64,000 nt of DNA from Camelus bactrianus. Its lineage: Eukaryota; Chordata; Mammalia; Artiodactyla; Camelidae. The notes under the pieces are model-generated. The model did no database searches. It was given only the letters and a program-made list of their open reading frames with translations, and had not been told where the DNA came from. Location: the NCBI RefSeq assembly GCF_048773025.1, contig NC_133552.1, positions 15,863,001 to 15,927,000 on the forward strand. Direction: 5' to 3'. The translations under genes were made by a program, and so were the position numbers. Below, in pieces: positions 34,946 to 49,649 of the stretch (the first letter of the stretch is position 1; each line of letters opens with the position of its first letter).

Positions 34946-37900
34946 TTTTTAATTGAATTTTTATTGAGATAATTGTAGATTCACAGGCAGTTGTAACAAA
35001 TAATACAGAAAGTACCTTCTATCCACTTTCTCTCAAAGGTAACACTTCGCAAAACTCTAGTATAATATCACAACCAGGATATTGACATTGATACAATCCA
35101 CCAATCTTATTCATATTTCCCCAGCTTAACATGTACACATTTGTGTGTTCTTAATTCTGTATAATTTATCACATATGTAGATTCATGTATTTATCACTAC
35201 ACTCAACATGTAGAACATTCCATCATCACAAGAATCCCTCCTATTGCCCTTTTATAACAACATCCAACTCCCTCCTTCCCCCATTCTCAACTCCTGGCAA
35301 CTGCTAATCTGTTCTCCATTTCTAAAATTTTGTCATTTCAAAAATATTGCATAAAGGAATTATATAGTATATAACCTTTTGAGATTGGCTCTTTTCACGC
35401 AGCATAATTCCCTGGGGATTCATCCAAGTTGCTACATGTATCAATAGAAGTTCACTCCTTTTATTGCTAAGTAGTATATCATGGTATGTATAAGTCACAG
35501 TTTGTTTAATTACTCACCTGTTAAAGGACATCTGGGCTGTTTCCAGTTTCTGTTACAAAATGCTGCTATTAACGTTCATGTACAGGTGTTCATTTCATTT
35601 GCCGTGGAGTTCACTTGCTAGCTCATATGGTGGTTGCATATTTAGACTTAGAAGAAAATGTCACTGTTTTTAGAGTGGCTGTACCATTTTACATTCCCAC
35701 CAACAATACAGGAGTGATTCAGTTTCTCTGCATCCTTGCCAGCACCTGGTGGTGTCACTGTTTTTCGTTTTAGCCAGTCTGAAGGGTGTACAGTGACATC
35801 TCATCATGGTCTTAATTTGGATTTCCTGAATGGCAAATAATGATGAGCATCTCTTTGTATATACGTATGTGCCAACTGTGTGACCTCTTCAGTTAAATGT
35901 TTCTTCATGGCTTTTATCAATTTTTGTTTGTTTGTTAACATTGAGTTTTGAAAATTCCTCATATTTCTAGGAACCAATCTTTTCATCCTCTTTACATAGG
36001 CTTTTGCAGAGCAAAAGTTTTAATTTTGATGTGGCCCAATTTATCAATTTTTCTTTTGGTATCAAATCTAAGCACTTTTTTGCCTGGCCCTAGATCCTGA
36101 AGATCTCCCCCCCCCTTTTTTTTAAGCTTTATAGTTTTATGTTTTGCATTTAAGTATCTTTTAAGTATTTTGAGTTTATTTTTTGTATGAAGTGTGGGAT
36201 TTAGGTTGATTTTGTTTTTTGTTTTGTGTCATTTTGCCTGTGAGTATTCAGTTGCTTCACACCATTTGTTGAAATGGCTGTACTTCCTCTACTCAGCTGA
36301 TTTCATACCTTTGTCAAAAATCAGTAGGTCGGACTTGCATCCATCTCTGGGTTTTCTGTTCTCATTCGTGGATCTATGTACCTGTCCCTCCTACAGTGTG
36401 ACACTGTCTTGACTACTATAGCTACATGGTTAAGACTTAACTTTGAGTAGAGTATTCCTCCCAATTTATTCTTCTTTTAGCTATTCGGCCGCCTGTATCT
36501 TCCTATATAAATTTTAGAATATGTTTGTTGATGTTTGCAAAAAATCTTTTCTTGGTTTTTGATAGGAATTGCATTTAACCTGTAGATCTTTGTAGGGATA
36601 ATTGTCATCTTTTGTTATGCTGAGTCTTCTAATCCACTATCATGGTATGTCCCTCCATTTACTTAGATATTCTTTGATTTCTTTCATCAATAACTTGTGA
36701 TTTTCAGCATATAGACCCTGTATATGTTTTTTAAGTATTTACCTACAGTATTTCATTTTCTTTGGAGTGATTTTAAATGGTATTGTGTTTTTCATTTCGG
36801 TTTCTACATGTTCATCATTAGTAGGTAAAAAATATAATTGATTTTTGTATGTTTACCTATGTCCTGACACCTTACTGAAATCACTTATTAGCTCTAGGAT
36901 TTTTTCTCTGGTAGATACCTTGTGATTTTTTTTTAATGGCAGTTATGTCATCTGCAAACAGGGTTTGTTTTTATTTTTTAATTATTTCTTTCTCTTGCTT
37001 TATTGTAGTGGCTAGAAATGCTAGTATTATGTTGAATAAAGGTGGTGAAAGCAGATATCTTTGCCTTTTTCAGAATCTTAAGGGAAAAACATTCAGTCCT
37101 TCACTATTCAGTTTGTCATGAGCTGTGGTTTGTATAGATGCTCTTTAACAAGTTAAGGTTATTCCCTTTATCTCTAACTTGCTAAGAGGCTTTTTTTTTT
37201 TTTTCAGCATTAATAGGTGTTGGATTTTATCAAGTGATCGTTCTCTGTAAGTTGATGTAATCAGACCATTTTTTTAGCCTGCTGATAAACCATTGATTGA
37301 TTCTGAATGTTGAACCAACCTTCTATTCCTGGAACAAGTCCCAGTTGGTCATGGTGCTTTTTTTTTTTTTTTTTTTTAATACACTATTGGATTCAGTTTG
37401 CTTATATTTTGTTAAGGATTTTCTGTATATTTTTATGAGAGATACTGGCCTGTCGATTTCTTTTTTCTCTCTTTTTTAATTACTACCTTTGTCAGGTTTT
37501 AATGTCAGGGTAATACTGGTCTCATAAAATAAGTTGAGAAATATTTCCAGTTCTTCTATTTTCTGGAAGAGATTATAAAAATTGGTTAATTCTTCTTTAG
37601 ATGTTTGTTAGAATTCTCCAGTGAAAACATCTGAGCTTGGAGATTTATTTTTTTCAGGAGCTTTTAAACTATGAATTCAATTTCTCTGATAGTTAATACC
37701 TATTCAGATTATTTATTTCATCTTGGTTGAGATTTGGTAGTTTGTGGTTTTCCAGAAATTGATTTCTTTGTCAAATTTATAAGCATAAAGTTATTTATAG
37801 TATTCTTTCATTAATTTTTCATAGCTATAAGATTTGTAGTGCTATCTCTTATTTCTGATTTTGGTAACGTGTGCCTTTTATTTTATTTCAGCCAGTCTTG

Positions 37901-38582
37901 CTAGAGGCCTGTCAGTTTTACTGATTTTTTTCCAAAGGATCATCCTTTGGTTTTATTGATTCTCTCTATTGTTTTCCTGTTCCTTTGACTTCTGCTCTTA
38001 TTTTAATTATTTCCTTCTTTCTGTTTGCTTTGGATTTACTTTTATCTTCTTTGTCTAGTTTCTTGAGGTTAAAAACTTAAATTATTAATTTGAAGCTTTT
38101 CCTCATTTCTATTGTAAGCATTTAGTGCTATAAATTCCTTCTCGGGACTGCTTTAGCTGCAACCTAGGTATATTGCTATGCTGTATTTTCATTTCACTCA
38201 GTTCTATGTATTTTTTCTCCTTTGAAAATTCATCTTTGACTTATGGATTATTTATATGTGTATTATTTAATTTCCATGAGTTTAGGAATTTTCCTGTTGT
38301 TTCTCTGTTGCTGAGTTTTAGTTTGATTCTATTATCATCAGAGAATATAATCTGTATGATTTCAGTTCTTTTAAATTTGATGAGGGGTTATTTCTATTGC
38401 CTTGGATATGATCTATCTTGGAAATGTTTCATGTTACCTGAAAAAGAAATGTGTATTCTTCTGTTATTTGGTGAAATGTTCCATATATGTCAATTAGATT
38501 CTGTTGTTTGATTGAGTTATTTATATCTTCTAAGTTTTTGCTACTTTTCAGTATAGTATTTCTATCAGTTCCTAAGAGAGTG
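34946..38582 (-). mobile_element. Long antisense L1, ORF2 plus 3' UTR
   Basis: This is the longest repeat in the window, about 3.6 kb. The left end is the inverted 3' UTR ('tttttattgagataattgta gattcaca', 'ccaccaatcttattcatatt'). It then runs through ORF2 landmarks such as 'acattcccaccaacaataca', 'gcagagcaaaagttttaatt', 'gttgaaccaaccttctattc' and 'aatgtgtattcttctgttat'. It lacks the 5' half (ORF1 and 5' UTR). Heavy divergence, small indels and C- and T-run slippage (36107-36124, 37193-37204, 37360-37377) mark it as an old L1M/L1ME-type copy. Plus-strand frames here are antisense shadows. Confidence 0.93.
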
Positions 38583-39160
38583 TAGTAAAGCATTTGAATC
38601 CGAATACCTAGGCTAGTTGTTCATTTGTTCACATAGTAGTTCAATAATTTAGTAAGCATAGAACTTGGAGAAAAATATTTAGTAGTTTGTGAGAAATAAG
38701 CATTAACAATCACTGAAACAGTCTCCATATTTTTTCCAATGTTAAAGAAATCTAAAAATGGAATGAATCAAAACCTACGAACTATTTTCCATTCTGAAAA
38801 AGACTTTCTTCTTCATTAAATCTTAGACTAAAGAGACCTTCATATTTTTCTAAACATGCAGCAGTTTCACATCTAATAATCAAACATTTCTCCTTATCTG
38901 AATTCACTTTTTAAAAAAATCCATGTTGTTGATTTCTACTATTTCTAAGATCTTTCTGTGTTGTGGCAAGGATTCATTTTGACTTATGTGAATTTTGAAT
39001 ACCTCAAAATTTCCACAGTTTCACGCCTCCCATAAAATGTGGGTACTGTGTAATAAAGAAACCTAGTTAGGTCAAAAGAGTATCATTTTAGAATGAAAAG
39101 GAACTGAGTTTGCGAAATAATCCTTAGATTGTAAAAGTATGAGTTCTGAGAGGAAAAAAG
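38583..39160. other. AT-rich unique DNA
   Basis: No gene or confident repeat recognised. Confidence 0.45.
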
Positions 39161-39164
39161 TAAA

Positions 39165-40660
39165 TTCCTCATAGATACATGACAGTGAATTTGCATAATA
39201 AAAAGAGTAATGACAAAAAAAACTTAAAGCAAACTGAAAGGAAATACATACTATTAAGAAGAAATGGAATGGAAACTACTCACCACACACGACTCAACAG
39301 CAACACTAGAAGCCAAACAGCGATGGTGCACTACCTTCAATGTATTAAGAGAAAAATAATCCCAACCTATTGATTTATATCCATTTAAACTATCATTTAA
39401 AGGTAAGGACAAAGTGAAGGACTTTTGAAACTAATGAAATCTGAGCTCACCACTCACAAGTTATTACCCCATGATCGACTAAGGGATGTAATTATGTCAG
39501 AAGGAAATTGAACTCAAAATAAATATGGAGATATGGGAAACAAAGCAACTGAGTAGCATGTTGGTACATCCAATGAGTTACTAACTGTAAAAATAATTAA
39601 AATGACTGATTTTGATATGTTTAAAGGGAATATAGAACCACAAAAAGATCACAACATAGAAATTTGGCAAGCAAGGAGGCAGCTGGAATTAAAGCATAAG
39701 AATGATACACAATTCAGTGTAAGGATCAAGATTTCGCTGACTTTTCAGTTATCTATTGTTATGTAGCAATACACCCAAAGTGTTCGAAACTGAAAACAAT
39801 CATTTTATTTGCTCACAGTTCTGTGGGTAAATGGCTTTTTCACTCGCTTGTCTAGTTCCTGTACTAGTACACCTCAAACACCTGGTGCTGGTCATATGCT
39901 GGGACCTTGATTTTTATTGTCAGTTCGGTTCCTCCTCAGGTCTCTTCTACGTAGTCTCAAGGCTTCTCCCTCTCCATGTGGCCTTTCCATGTGGTCTCTC
40001 CCTGTGGCTTTCCAGCATGATAGCCAGACTTCTTACATGCAAGCTCAGAGCTCCCAAGAGTATAAAAGCTGAAGCTACCAGACCTTTTGAAAATCTCAGA
40101 TCAAGACCTAACAGCATCACTTCTGCCACATCCCATTGGTTAAAGACAAGCCCAGACCCAAGGGATGGGGACTGCACACGGGCATGAATACCAAGAGGTA
40201 TTGTTCACTGTAACAGACTATCACAATTGACTTTCTAGCTTGTTGGGTCAATTTTGTGTGCTAAAACTTTAAGACAGCCAATAAAATAAGATAAAGTGTT
40301 AAGGGGCCAGGAAAACTCAATAAATCCAGTACAATGGAGAAAAGTGATGTCAGAAGAAAACTGAACTCAAAATAAATATGGCATACAGGAAACAAAGCAC
40401 CTGAGTCACATGTAGGGAACAGCAAAAACAAAGCATGGTAAATACAAAACAAAAAATAAGATAGCAGAAATAAAACCAAGTATGTCAGTACTTACCTACA
40501 AATGGGTTAAGCTACCTTATTAAAAACCAGAGATTCAGTGAGAATATGTTTAAAATCCAGTTCTTTCCTTTTCATAAGAAACATACCCAAATCATAATGA
40601 CACAGAAAGTTTGAAAATAAAGGGAGGAAAAAGAAAGACATAACAAGCAAACACTAAACA
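39165..40660 (+). mobile_element. HAL1-like element, split by LTR-like insert
   Basis: The left part reads 'gactcaacagcaacactaga agccaaacagcgatggtgc' and 'ttatatccatttaaactatc atttaaagg', matching the same region of the copies at 2.1 kb and 22.3 kb. The body is interrupted by an LTR-like fragment (39746-40226). A block of about 70 bp ('gaactcaaaataaatatgg' with flanks) occurs both before (39496) and after (40347) that insert. Confidence 0.5.
39746..40226 (-). mobile_element. LTR-like medium-reiterated fragment
   Basis: 'cagttatctattgttatgta gcaatacaccc', 'ttgctcacagttctgtgggt' and 'cacttctgccacatcccatt ggttaaag' recall a common inverted mammalian LTR-like repeat that begins 'tatcactgctgtgtaacaaa'. 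Its family was not determined. It is an old broken copy lying in HAL1-like sequence. Confidence 0.5.
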
Positions 40661-40664
40661 GAAT

Positions 40665-41110
40665 AAAGGCGATGTGGTTTGCACAGTGCTCAGGGAGATG
40701 TATAATTAGATTTTCACTACATTATTGCTTGCAATAATGAAATATTGAAAATAACTTAAATGTTCCTCAGTTGGAAAATAGATCACTGTGATATTTAGTT
40801 GAACCAGATGAAATTGCTGCTGTTCAACCATTTTGATGTGGTTCAACTTAATAAATTTATAAAACTAAATATTATATAAGAGCTAAAATAAATGAACTAG
40901 ATCAATATGATTCATCAAGGACATATCTCAAAAACAAAATATTAAGTGAAAAGGCCATGCTATAGTATGTATGGTATGATCACAGCACATTCAGGCAAAA
41001 ATCAGGCTCTTTAACATGGAGTATCACCATGCGTAACAATAACTAGAAGGGTTTAAAAAATCCAGAACTTTTTGAAGATGACCAAAGGACTTGTTGGGAA
41101 CTGTATAATT
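40665..41110 (+). mobile_element. L1 (L1ME-like) 3' fragment, sense
   Basis: 'cttgcaataatgaaatattg aaaataacttaaatgttcct', 'aagtgaaaaggccatgctat' and 'gtatgtatggtatgatcaca' keep the order of an old L1 ORF2 end and 3' UTR. Confidence 0.65.
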
Positions 41111-43330
41111 TTCTGCTTATACTGAAAGTGGTGTTTCCCCGAAAGGAAACCACAGCGCTGTTAGACAAGAGAATAGACCCTGGGCAGCCCAGAATTATAA
41201 ATGTCCACTATGCTATCTTGTCTCTTACTTTTATTTCACTTTATTTCTTATTTACTAAGTGATCCATTATTGGCTATTAATCCAAAAAGAAGACAGTAAA
41301 TAATTTTATGCAGAAGACCAAAAATCTCCAGAATTAGGAAAAATAGATCTTATTAATTAAAAATTTTATTCCAGTATTCTCCACTCATTTCTAGAAATTT
41401 CTGTGTTTATCATAACAATCCTAAAGTTGTTTTAAGTAAAGATTAAGATTGGCAAATTCACTTCTATGGTTCCTTTTCTTTTCTTTGCTCACTTGGTGAT
41501 CCATGCATGAACATTTTACAGTTGTGCTCTAGTTCTTAGTGATGTAAAGGGAAAATGCAACAAATGTGAATGAATTTTATTTCTTTTCTTATCTAAAACC
41601 CATTATTTGTTCCCCATCATATATACCCCCAAAATCTAAACTTCTCAGCATAGAGTTCAAGGCCTTCTTGAAATTTCAAAATAGAAGGTGATAGCTACTC
41701 CTGTATCAGTTTAAATAGATTTAGTCACAGCGCACAGAGGACTCATAAGAAGGCAAAAGCTGGTAGGGCAGCTCTACAATCATCAGAGACCCAGGCTCCT
41801 TCTGAGTTGTTGCTCTACCATCCTCCAAATGTCACTTCTGTACTGTGGTCCAAGAGGCTACTGTAGATCCTGCCATCACATCCACATGCTGGCCAATGAA
41901 TAAAAGGAAAAGTGGGGAAGGAATAGCCCCTACCTCTGAGGACACTTCCAGGAAGTTGCACACACCACCTTACGCTTACCTCCTATTGTCCAGAATTCAG
42001 CCATTTGCCACACCTAGCTTCAAGGGCAGCTGGCACATGTAGATTTTATTCTTGGTCACTAGTACCCATGTAAATTTGGGGGCTTCTATTACTGAGGAAA
42101 AACAGAACTGATACTGGGGAAACAACCAGTAGCTTCTGCCACACCATTTTCCTCCCTTCCTGTTCTCCTCCAAATGAGGGAAGACTAAATTGACTCCCAA
42201 ACGCTGACTGGATCATGTTTACTCTTGGGCAGAACTACTGCACAGTTAAAGGCCTCAAGCATGGATGCATGGATGTAACTCTTTCTTGGAAGCGTTGCTC
42301 TATTTCTTCCTTCCATGTGGCTGAATTGGTAAACTGATTGAGGCTTGGCCTAAGGAATGACCAAATGTCTTTGTCTCTGGTCCCTTTCTCTCTGTTTACA
42401 AGTGTGTGAGCACTTTCACTGCTCCCTCGGCAGCTGGTGGCCGGTGGCTTGCCTTGGGCACATGGACTGTGAATCCCATACTCCATTCCGCTTTACCAGA
42501 CAAGTTATGCCTTAAGGATTACAGGCTTGAGATCAGCTAATATGTAAAATAAAATGGATACAGTGGTTTTAGTTTTTAAGAAAAACTACTTGGAATAGAA
42601 GTCGGAACCTCAAGAAAATGCTCGTGATAAAAGATGGTTGCTATATTGCTCGGTGTAACAGAAGGAAGCAAGGGGCTGGAGGCTGTGAGGTGGAAGAATC
42701 AAAAGGAACCACCTCTGTAGGACGGGCACGGAGAGAGACAAGAAACCCCCACGGGGATTTGCTGGCTGTGTGCTGTGGATGTATCTCGTCAACCTCCTGT
42801 TTTTTTCTCTTCTTTGAAATATTCAGAAAACCTTACATTGTTCACTAAGGATTTGTATGAGTAGGTTCTGGATGGGACTCAAAGAGGAAGAAATGATAGG
42901 TGATGGTTTGTAGTCTGTCACTTGCAAGTTCAGAAACCTAAGACTAACTAACTTAAGGAAGAGAGACAGGAAGAGAGAAGGAGAAAGTAAGTTGGCTTCT
43001 AAAACTGGAAAGTCCAGGGATGAATTTTTATTTTGACATAATGAGTAATATTGTTTTCTCTCTCACTTTCTTCCCTCTTGTCTCTTGTCTCTCTGCACCC
43101 TGCCCCACCTCTGTCTCTCTTTCCGTGTCTGCCTCTGCTTTCCTCTGTTGGCCTCACCCTTTCAGTTTCCACTAAAGGCAGGCTTTCTTCATGCACCTGG
43201 GAAGGCAGTCACTGGCAGCACCAGATTCAAAGCGTACACTTCAAGTATGTGCAGTTTATTGTTTGTCATATGTATATAATAGGTATAAAACATATATAAT
43301 AGGTAAAATATACCACAGTAAAGCTGTATA
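41111..43330. other. Mostly unique DNA
   Basis: A possible L2 piece lies at about 41590-41680 ('aacccattatttgttcccca', 'cagcatagagttcaaggcct'). A CT-rich patch lies at 43050-43160. No gene recognised. Confidence 0.45.
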
Positions 43331-43336
43331 TTATAT

Positions 43337-43362
43337 AGATGATAGATGGATAGATAGATGGA
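43337..43362. repeat. (GATA/GATG)n short tandem repeat
   Basis: Imperfect tetranucleotide run at the tail of an inverted L2. Confidence 0.85.
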
Positions 43363-43364
43363 CA

Positions 43365-43480
43365 GACTGATTGCTTACTACGTGGTAGGCACTGTTCCAA
43401 GAGCTGGAAATTTCAGCCGTGTCAAAGTCTCTATCCTCGTGGAACTTCCCTTCCTGCAGGAAAACATTATCTACCCCCAC
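43365..43480 (-). repeat. L2 3' end, antisense
   Basis: 'tgcttactacgtggtaggca ctgttccaagagctggaaat' and 'tcctcgtggaacttcccttc' are in inverted L2 order. Confidence 0.7.
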
Positions 43481-43639
43481 CTCCAAAAGTAAACAACTAT
43501 GTAAATAATACAGGAATAGGCCACCAAACATTTTTCTTTATGGCTTTTCTCCTACAATGAAGAACAACATAAATGAAAACAGCAAAATTCAGTGTAGCAA
43601 TGTGATACTCATTTTCCATAATGTCAGAAACACATTGCT

Positions 43640-44105
43640 ATTTTAACTGTTAAGGTACACAAGTGAAAACTATTAACCAAAGATTAGGTGCGCCCTCCCT
43701 CAAAAAAACATAAAAATCTATTGATCTGAAATTTCTTCTGAATACCTTCTGGGATAAAGAGAAGTTCAGAATTGAAATCATAGACTTCAGAAATGATAAA
43801 AATGAGAACCGCCTGTGGAATGTAATCAAAATAACACCCTGAAGAGAACTCATTGCCTTACATTCATTTATTAGAACAGGCACAATGAACATAAAAGGTC
43901 TAAGCCACTGACCAAGAAGCTGGGAAATGAACAACATTAATTCAAGGAAAGTTTGAAGGAACAGATCGATAAAAATAAAAGCAGGAAATAATTTTAAAAA
44001 AAAAAGGGGAGAAAAGTAGACTGATCAACAATACCAAAAGCTGATTCTATGAAAAGAGCAGTGAAACAGACAAACTTATGAAAAGTTTTTAATTAAAAAA
44101 AAAAG
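43640..44105 (+). mobile_element. Ancient L1 ORF2 fragment, sense
   Basis: 'caacaataccaaaagctgat tctatgaaaagagcagtgaa acagacaaac' matches the L1 ORF2 'accaaaagctggttctttgaaaa' block. The part left of about 43930 is less certain. Confidence 0.55.
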
Positions 44106-44134
44106 TTGAGAGTGAGACAGAGAGGAAGAATGTG

Positions 44135-44380
44135 TCAAATGCTGGATTCAGACAGCCTAGCTGGCTTGCACAAGTTACTTAATCTCTTTAGGCTTAATTT
44201 CCTTATTCAGAAAATGAGGACAGTAATACAATGCTTATTTCATAAGGTTGTTGTGAGGGTTAAATTAGGTCATACGTAAGAGCTTAGCACAGCGCGTTAC
44301 ACATAATATGCATCCAGTAAACATTATCAATATGATTAATCGTGCCTGGTACCTGGCACATTATAGGTACTCCAAAAATG
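44135..44380 (+). repeat. MIR SINE, sense
   Basis: 'gctggattcagacagcctag', 'acaagttacttaatctcttt', 'cttattcagaaaatgaggac', 'aaggttgttgtgagggttaa' and 'gcttagcacagcgcgttaca' follow the MIR consensus from core to 3' end. Confidence 0.88.
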
Positions 44381-45550
44381 GTAGTTCCTCTGCTCCTTGC
44401 TGCCATGGTTTCACACATCAAATCATTTTCTATATTCATGTCTTATCACTAATTTATATTCTAAAATCAGATCAGCTCAGGGCAAAGGAGGTGAGCTGAG
44501 ACGGTAGTTTGGAGGACAATGCCAAAAACATCAGCATTGTGCCTAAAAAAGTTTTGACATGTGATTACAGGCTGTGTGTGTGAACAGAAGAGAACCACAC
44601 AGCTCAGTAGTGTTGGCTTCCTGACGTGTTCCCCAAAACATAATTCTCCATCTGGGACGGATGCAGTCAGGGAGCCCTGTATCCTCTGATGTGAGCTGGA
44701 AAGAGTAGCCCTGGCATCAGAACAGTCATCTTCGAGTCCCAAGTACTGGGAACAAAACAGGGGACTAGTGGGCTTTCTCAGGATTGTCTGTCTGGGGCAG
44801 GAATTTCTCTGAACTTTTAGGGAGACGTGGGAGACATGTTTGAGCCATGAGTTAGTTTGAATGGCCCCACTATGGAAAGGAAAGGGAAGGAGGATATGAG
44901 GCCACAGGAACCAGGAAGACTGGTTAAACTGGGACTCGATATTCTGATGAATTTAGTAAGCGGAAGTGCTCAGTCACGGAGATCACAAGGGGTTCAGGGT
45001 TTGTGAAATACGAAAAGGGCATTGAAGCCCAGAGCTGAGCCAGAGAAGAGCTACCAGGAAATCCTAATCAGAGGGAAGACGAAATCCTGTTGAAAGAGAC
45101 TGGAATTAGAAGTGAGTTGAGGTTGGAAGGGAGTTTCAGCGATCATGGGGTACAGCCGCAGCCGGGAAGAATTCTGTCTCAAATTCCTGGTTTCTTGATG
45201 ATGTATTTCCTGCTTATTTTGCAGCCTCGTTGTAAACCACTGACTAATAATTGATTCCTAATTTGCCTAAAGTCTCACTCTTCACTTCTCCTTCAACATG
45301 GTGCTTGGGAAGTGCTCTGGGAATAGGAGATATAGCCATTTGTGTGGTGATGTTGGGACAAGGGTTCAGGACATGCTCCATGCACCTGGCTGGTAGGTCC
45401 AGGGAGCAGGACCAGAACTTTTCCACAGACCTCTCTCCTTTTAATTTTAGGAACCCTAAAGGTGGACTTACTCCAACCCATTACATGGGCAATTTCATTT
45501 CAATGTACAAAAATAGAAAATGGGTGAAGGGTGTCAGTTGCACAGTGATG
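44381..45550. other. Unique intergenic DNA
   Basis: No gene recognised; several short frames around 45250-45560 on both strands appear to be chance. Confidence 0.45.
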
Positions 45551-45554
45551 GATG

Positions 45555-45680
45555 GTAAGTAGGCCTTTGATGGTGATCACTTTATAGTGGATACAGGTTA
45601 TACATATAATAACAGTGGGGTACACCTGAAACTTACATAATGTAATGTACCAATTTTACTTCAACTTTTTTTAAAGAAAG
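45555..45680 (+). mobile_element. L1 3' end, sense
   Basis: 'ggggtacacctgaaacttac ataatgtaatgtaccaattt tacttcaa' followed by an A-rich stretch is the L1MA/MB-type 3' terminus. Confidence 0.7.
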
Positions 45681-47597
45681 CTTAAAAAAACAAATTTCAT
45701 TTTGGTCCTCATTTCACTGTGATACATTTGAGATCGTCCATCTATATCGAGCTCTATCGAGCTCTGGAAACATTACACCAGGCCCTGCAAAATGAGATGA
45801 TGAATTAGTTTCCAGGTTTTCTGTAGTGACTTGGATCTGAGATGCCAAACGCTAGCTATGAACTAGCACGCTAGATAAGAATCTTAGAAGGGAAGAGGAT
45901 TAGCTAGACTCTGGTACTAAATAATAAAATCTCAACAAAGTTTCTCCTAGCTGGGGTCTTAAACTCTCTCACTGATCTGTGCCTTGTATTTTTACCAATG
46001 GGGGTGGCAATCCTGACCCAAAGCAGACCTGAGATCCTGAGATCCTGACTTTTGAACGGCTTGACAGGGAGACAGCCCCAGCCGTTCCTCCTGGTTGCCG
46101 ATTTGCTATGGTATCATCTCCAGATCCACACCGGCTCAGGCGGGAGAGGTAATGTCACTTTTGAGTTCCTGCTGTTGCAGAGAAGCCTTAGGAAGGCCTT
46201 GTCTGACCCCTGGCCAGACTTCAGAACAGTCTGTCCCCTAAAAGGCAGTTGGAGTGAAGAGCCAGTTGTGAAGGAAGGCTGCAAATGACCAGGCCCACTT
46301 GAGAAGCTGGAAGAACACTCCCAGCTGAAGGTACGAGGGCCATCACCTCACTGGAGACTCTGAGGGCAGAGCAGGGAGAAGACACCAAGGCTGTCATATG
46401 GCCCTGGAATCGAGGGCCTGCTGTACTTGTACTGGGGTCAGGGCCGCATCCCTGTCTGTAAGGGGAGGTGAGTCCTACTGTCAGTCAGCAGGTGAAGGGG
46501 TGGATCTATTGGACTGAAAAACGAACCTACAGATAACCTGGCTTAGAGTTGCAACACTTCCACGCTGGCTGCCAGGAGCAAGCTGTGCCTCCTTCAGAGC
46601 TCTGACTCAAAAACCTTGCTCTCAGTTTCCCTAACTGCAGCTGAGATAAGTTAAATCCTGCTTGAAGACTGCATTGATGTTAAGAGAGGACAAGAGAGGA
46701 ATGACCGTAGAGATTGTAAGTAGTTGCTTAATCTCTCCTTTCTGCTCTCCATCCCCAAACCACCTCTCAAATTCACGCTTGCTTTGTCTCTCATCTGGAC
46801 TCTTCCAGCCACTTCTCAACTTGTTTGCCTACGTCCCCTGCAAGCCGTCCTCCAGACCCTAGCTGATCTCTGTTTAAAATTCATCAATGCCCTCAAGGAA
46901 CTGTGTTTCTAGACTCATCTCCAGTCTGTCTCCTCACATGTCCTCATGGCATTTCCCCACTTAATGAGGTCCGGGAGAATAAGGTTATCTCCCACACTGA
47001 TTTTGCCAGAGCAACTATGCTAACACAGGGCACACAGCACATGGGTCATAGGTATTTGCTGATTCTATTTCCTTTGTCCACTGTCATAGTCAGCATGGCC
47101 CTGGGTCCCTGTGCTGATAGCCTGCCTGGCAGAACTGGCCGCGCAAAGGGAAATTAAAGGAAGAAAGGCCCTTTTTCGATTTTACTCTGGAGGCCTAGAA
47201 TTTTAACACCTTTTTGTTTTAAGAATATGCAATTCCTTGGGAGAATTAAATGTGCCAAAGAAATTAAAATTTTTTAAATGTAGGCTAAAGGGTGACTACT
47301 TAGTATTTTTACCACTAAGTGAAAATTGGCCAGTTTCGTTTTCTTGGTGACTGGAAAATGTCTCTCTAATAAAACTCATGTTTTTCTCAGTGTTTTCCAC
47401 AACAGGATGGTTGTATCCCACTGGGCTAGAGAGTATTGTTAATTGTAACAATAAGATACACAAAGAAAAAAATGTCAGAATTTTTCAGATCAGGAAATGC
47501 TTAAATGTTTCCAACAAATGTTTATCAGGAAATGTTATTCCAGAATCAAAATATTTCCTGTCTGATGATTATGCCATGGAGAAAAATCATGTGATGC
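45681..47597. other. Mostly unique DNA; weak L2 at 46700-46905
   Basis: 46700-46905 is CT-rich and vaguely L2-like in sense ('ccttgctttgtctctcatct' region). No gene is supported. Confidence 0.4.
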
Positions 47598-47612
47598 CAG
47601 TTATGGGGTCTT
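47598..47612. repeat. Target-site duplication, left copy
   Basis: 'cagttatggggtctt' is identical to 49290-49304. The two copies flank the tubulin retrocopy exactly. Confidence 0.95.
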
Positions 47613-49289
<1,677 letters not shown>

Positions 49290-49304
49290 CAGTTATGGGG
49301 TCTT
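49290..49304. repeat. Target-site duplication, right copy
   Basis: Perfect 15-bp partner of 47598-47612. The T-rich sequence beside it fits an L1 endonuclease target. Confidence 0.95.
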
Positions 49305-49429
49305 ATAAAAAAAGTTTTATGATGTGATGTATTTATTGGGGGAAGAAAATCCAATATAAGTAACATGAGATAAATGAGAATTGCCCAGAATCATACTTTT
49401 AGAAAAACCTTATTATTCACATTAAAATT

Positions 49430-49645
49430 TAAACCTTTTAGAAAAATATAAAGAATAAAGTAGAAACTCACCAATATCTCACCACTCAGAGATGACCACT
49501 CTTAATATTTAAATGAACATAATTCCAGGCAGGTCTTGGTGTAAATATATGCATTTGTGTTCAGTTTTATGTCAATAGTCTTAATGATACATATCAGCAA
49601 CATATCATAGATATCTTTCTGTGTCAGTAAGTCAGGAACGGCAGT
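49430..49645 (-). mobile_element. L1ME-type fragment, antisense (part 1 of split element)
   Basis: 'aaatataaagaataaagtag', 'caccactcagagatgaccac tcttaa' and 'catagatatctttctgtgtc' are inverted L1ME/L1M 3' UTR landmarks. The order resumes at 50990. Confidence 0.7.
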
Positions 49646-49649
49646 ACTA

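Noticed and set aside
38173-38511. 112-codon hydrophobic plus-strand frame resembling a membrane protein
   Set aside because: Antisense of L1 ORF2; T-rich antisense L1 gives Phe/Leu/Ser-rich pseudo-membrane frames.
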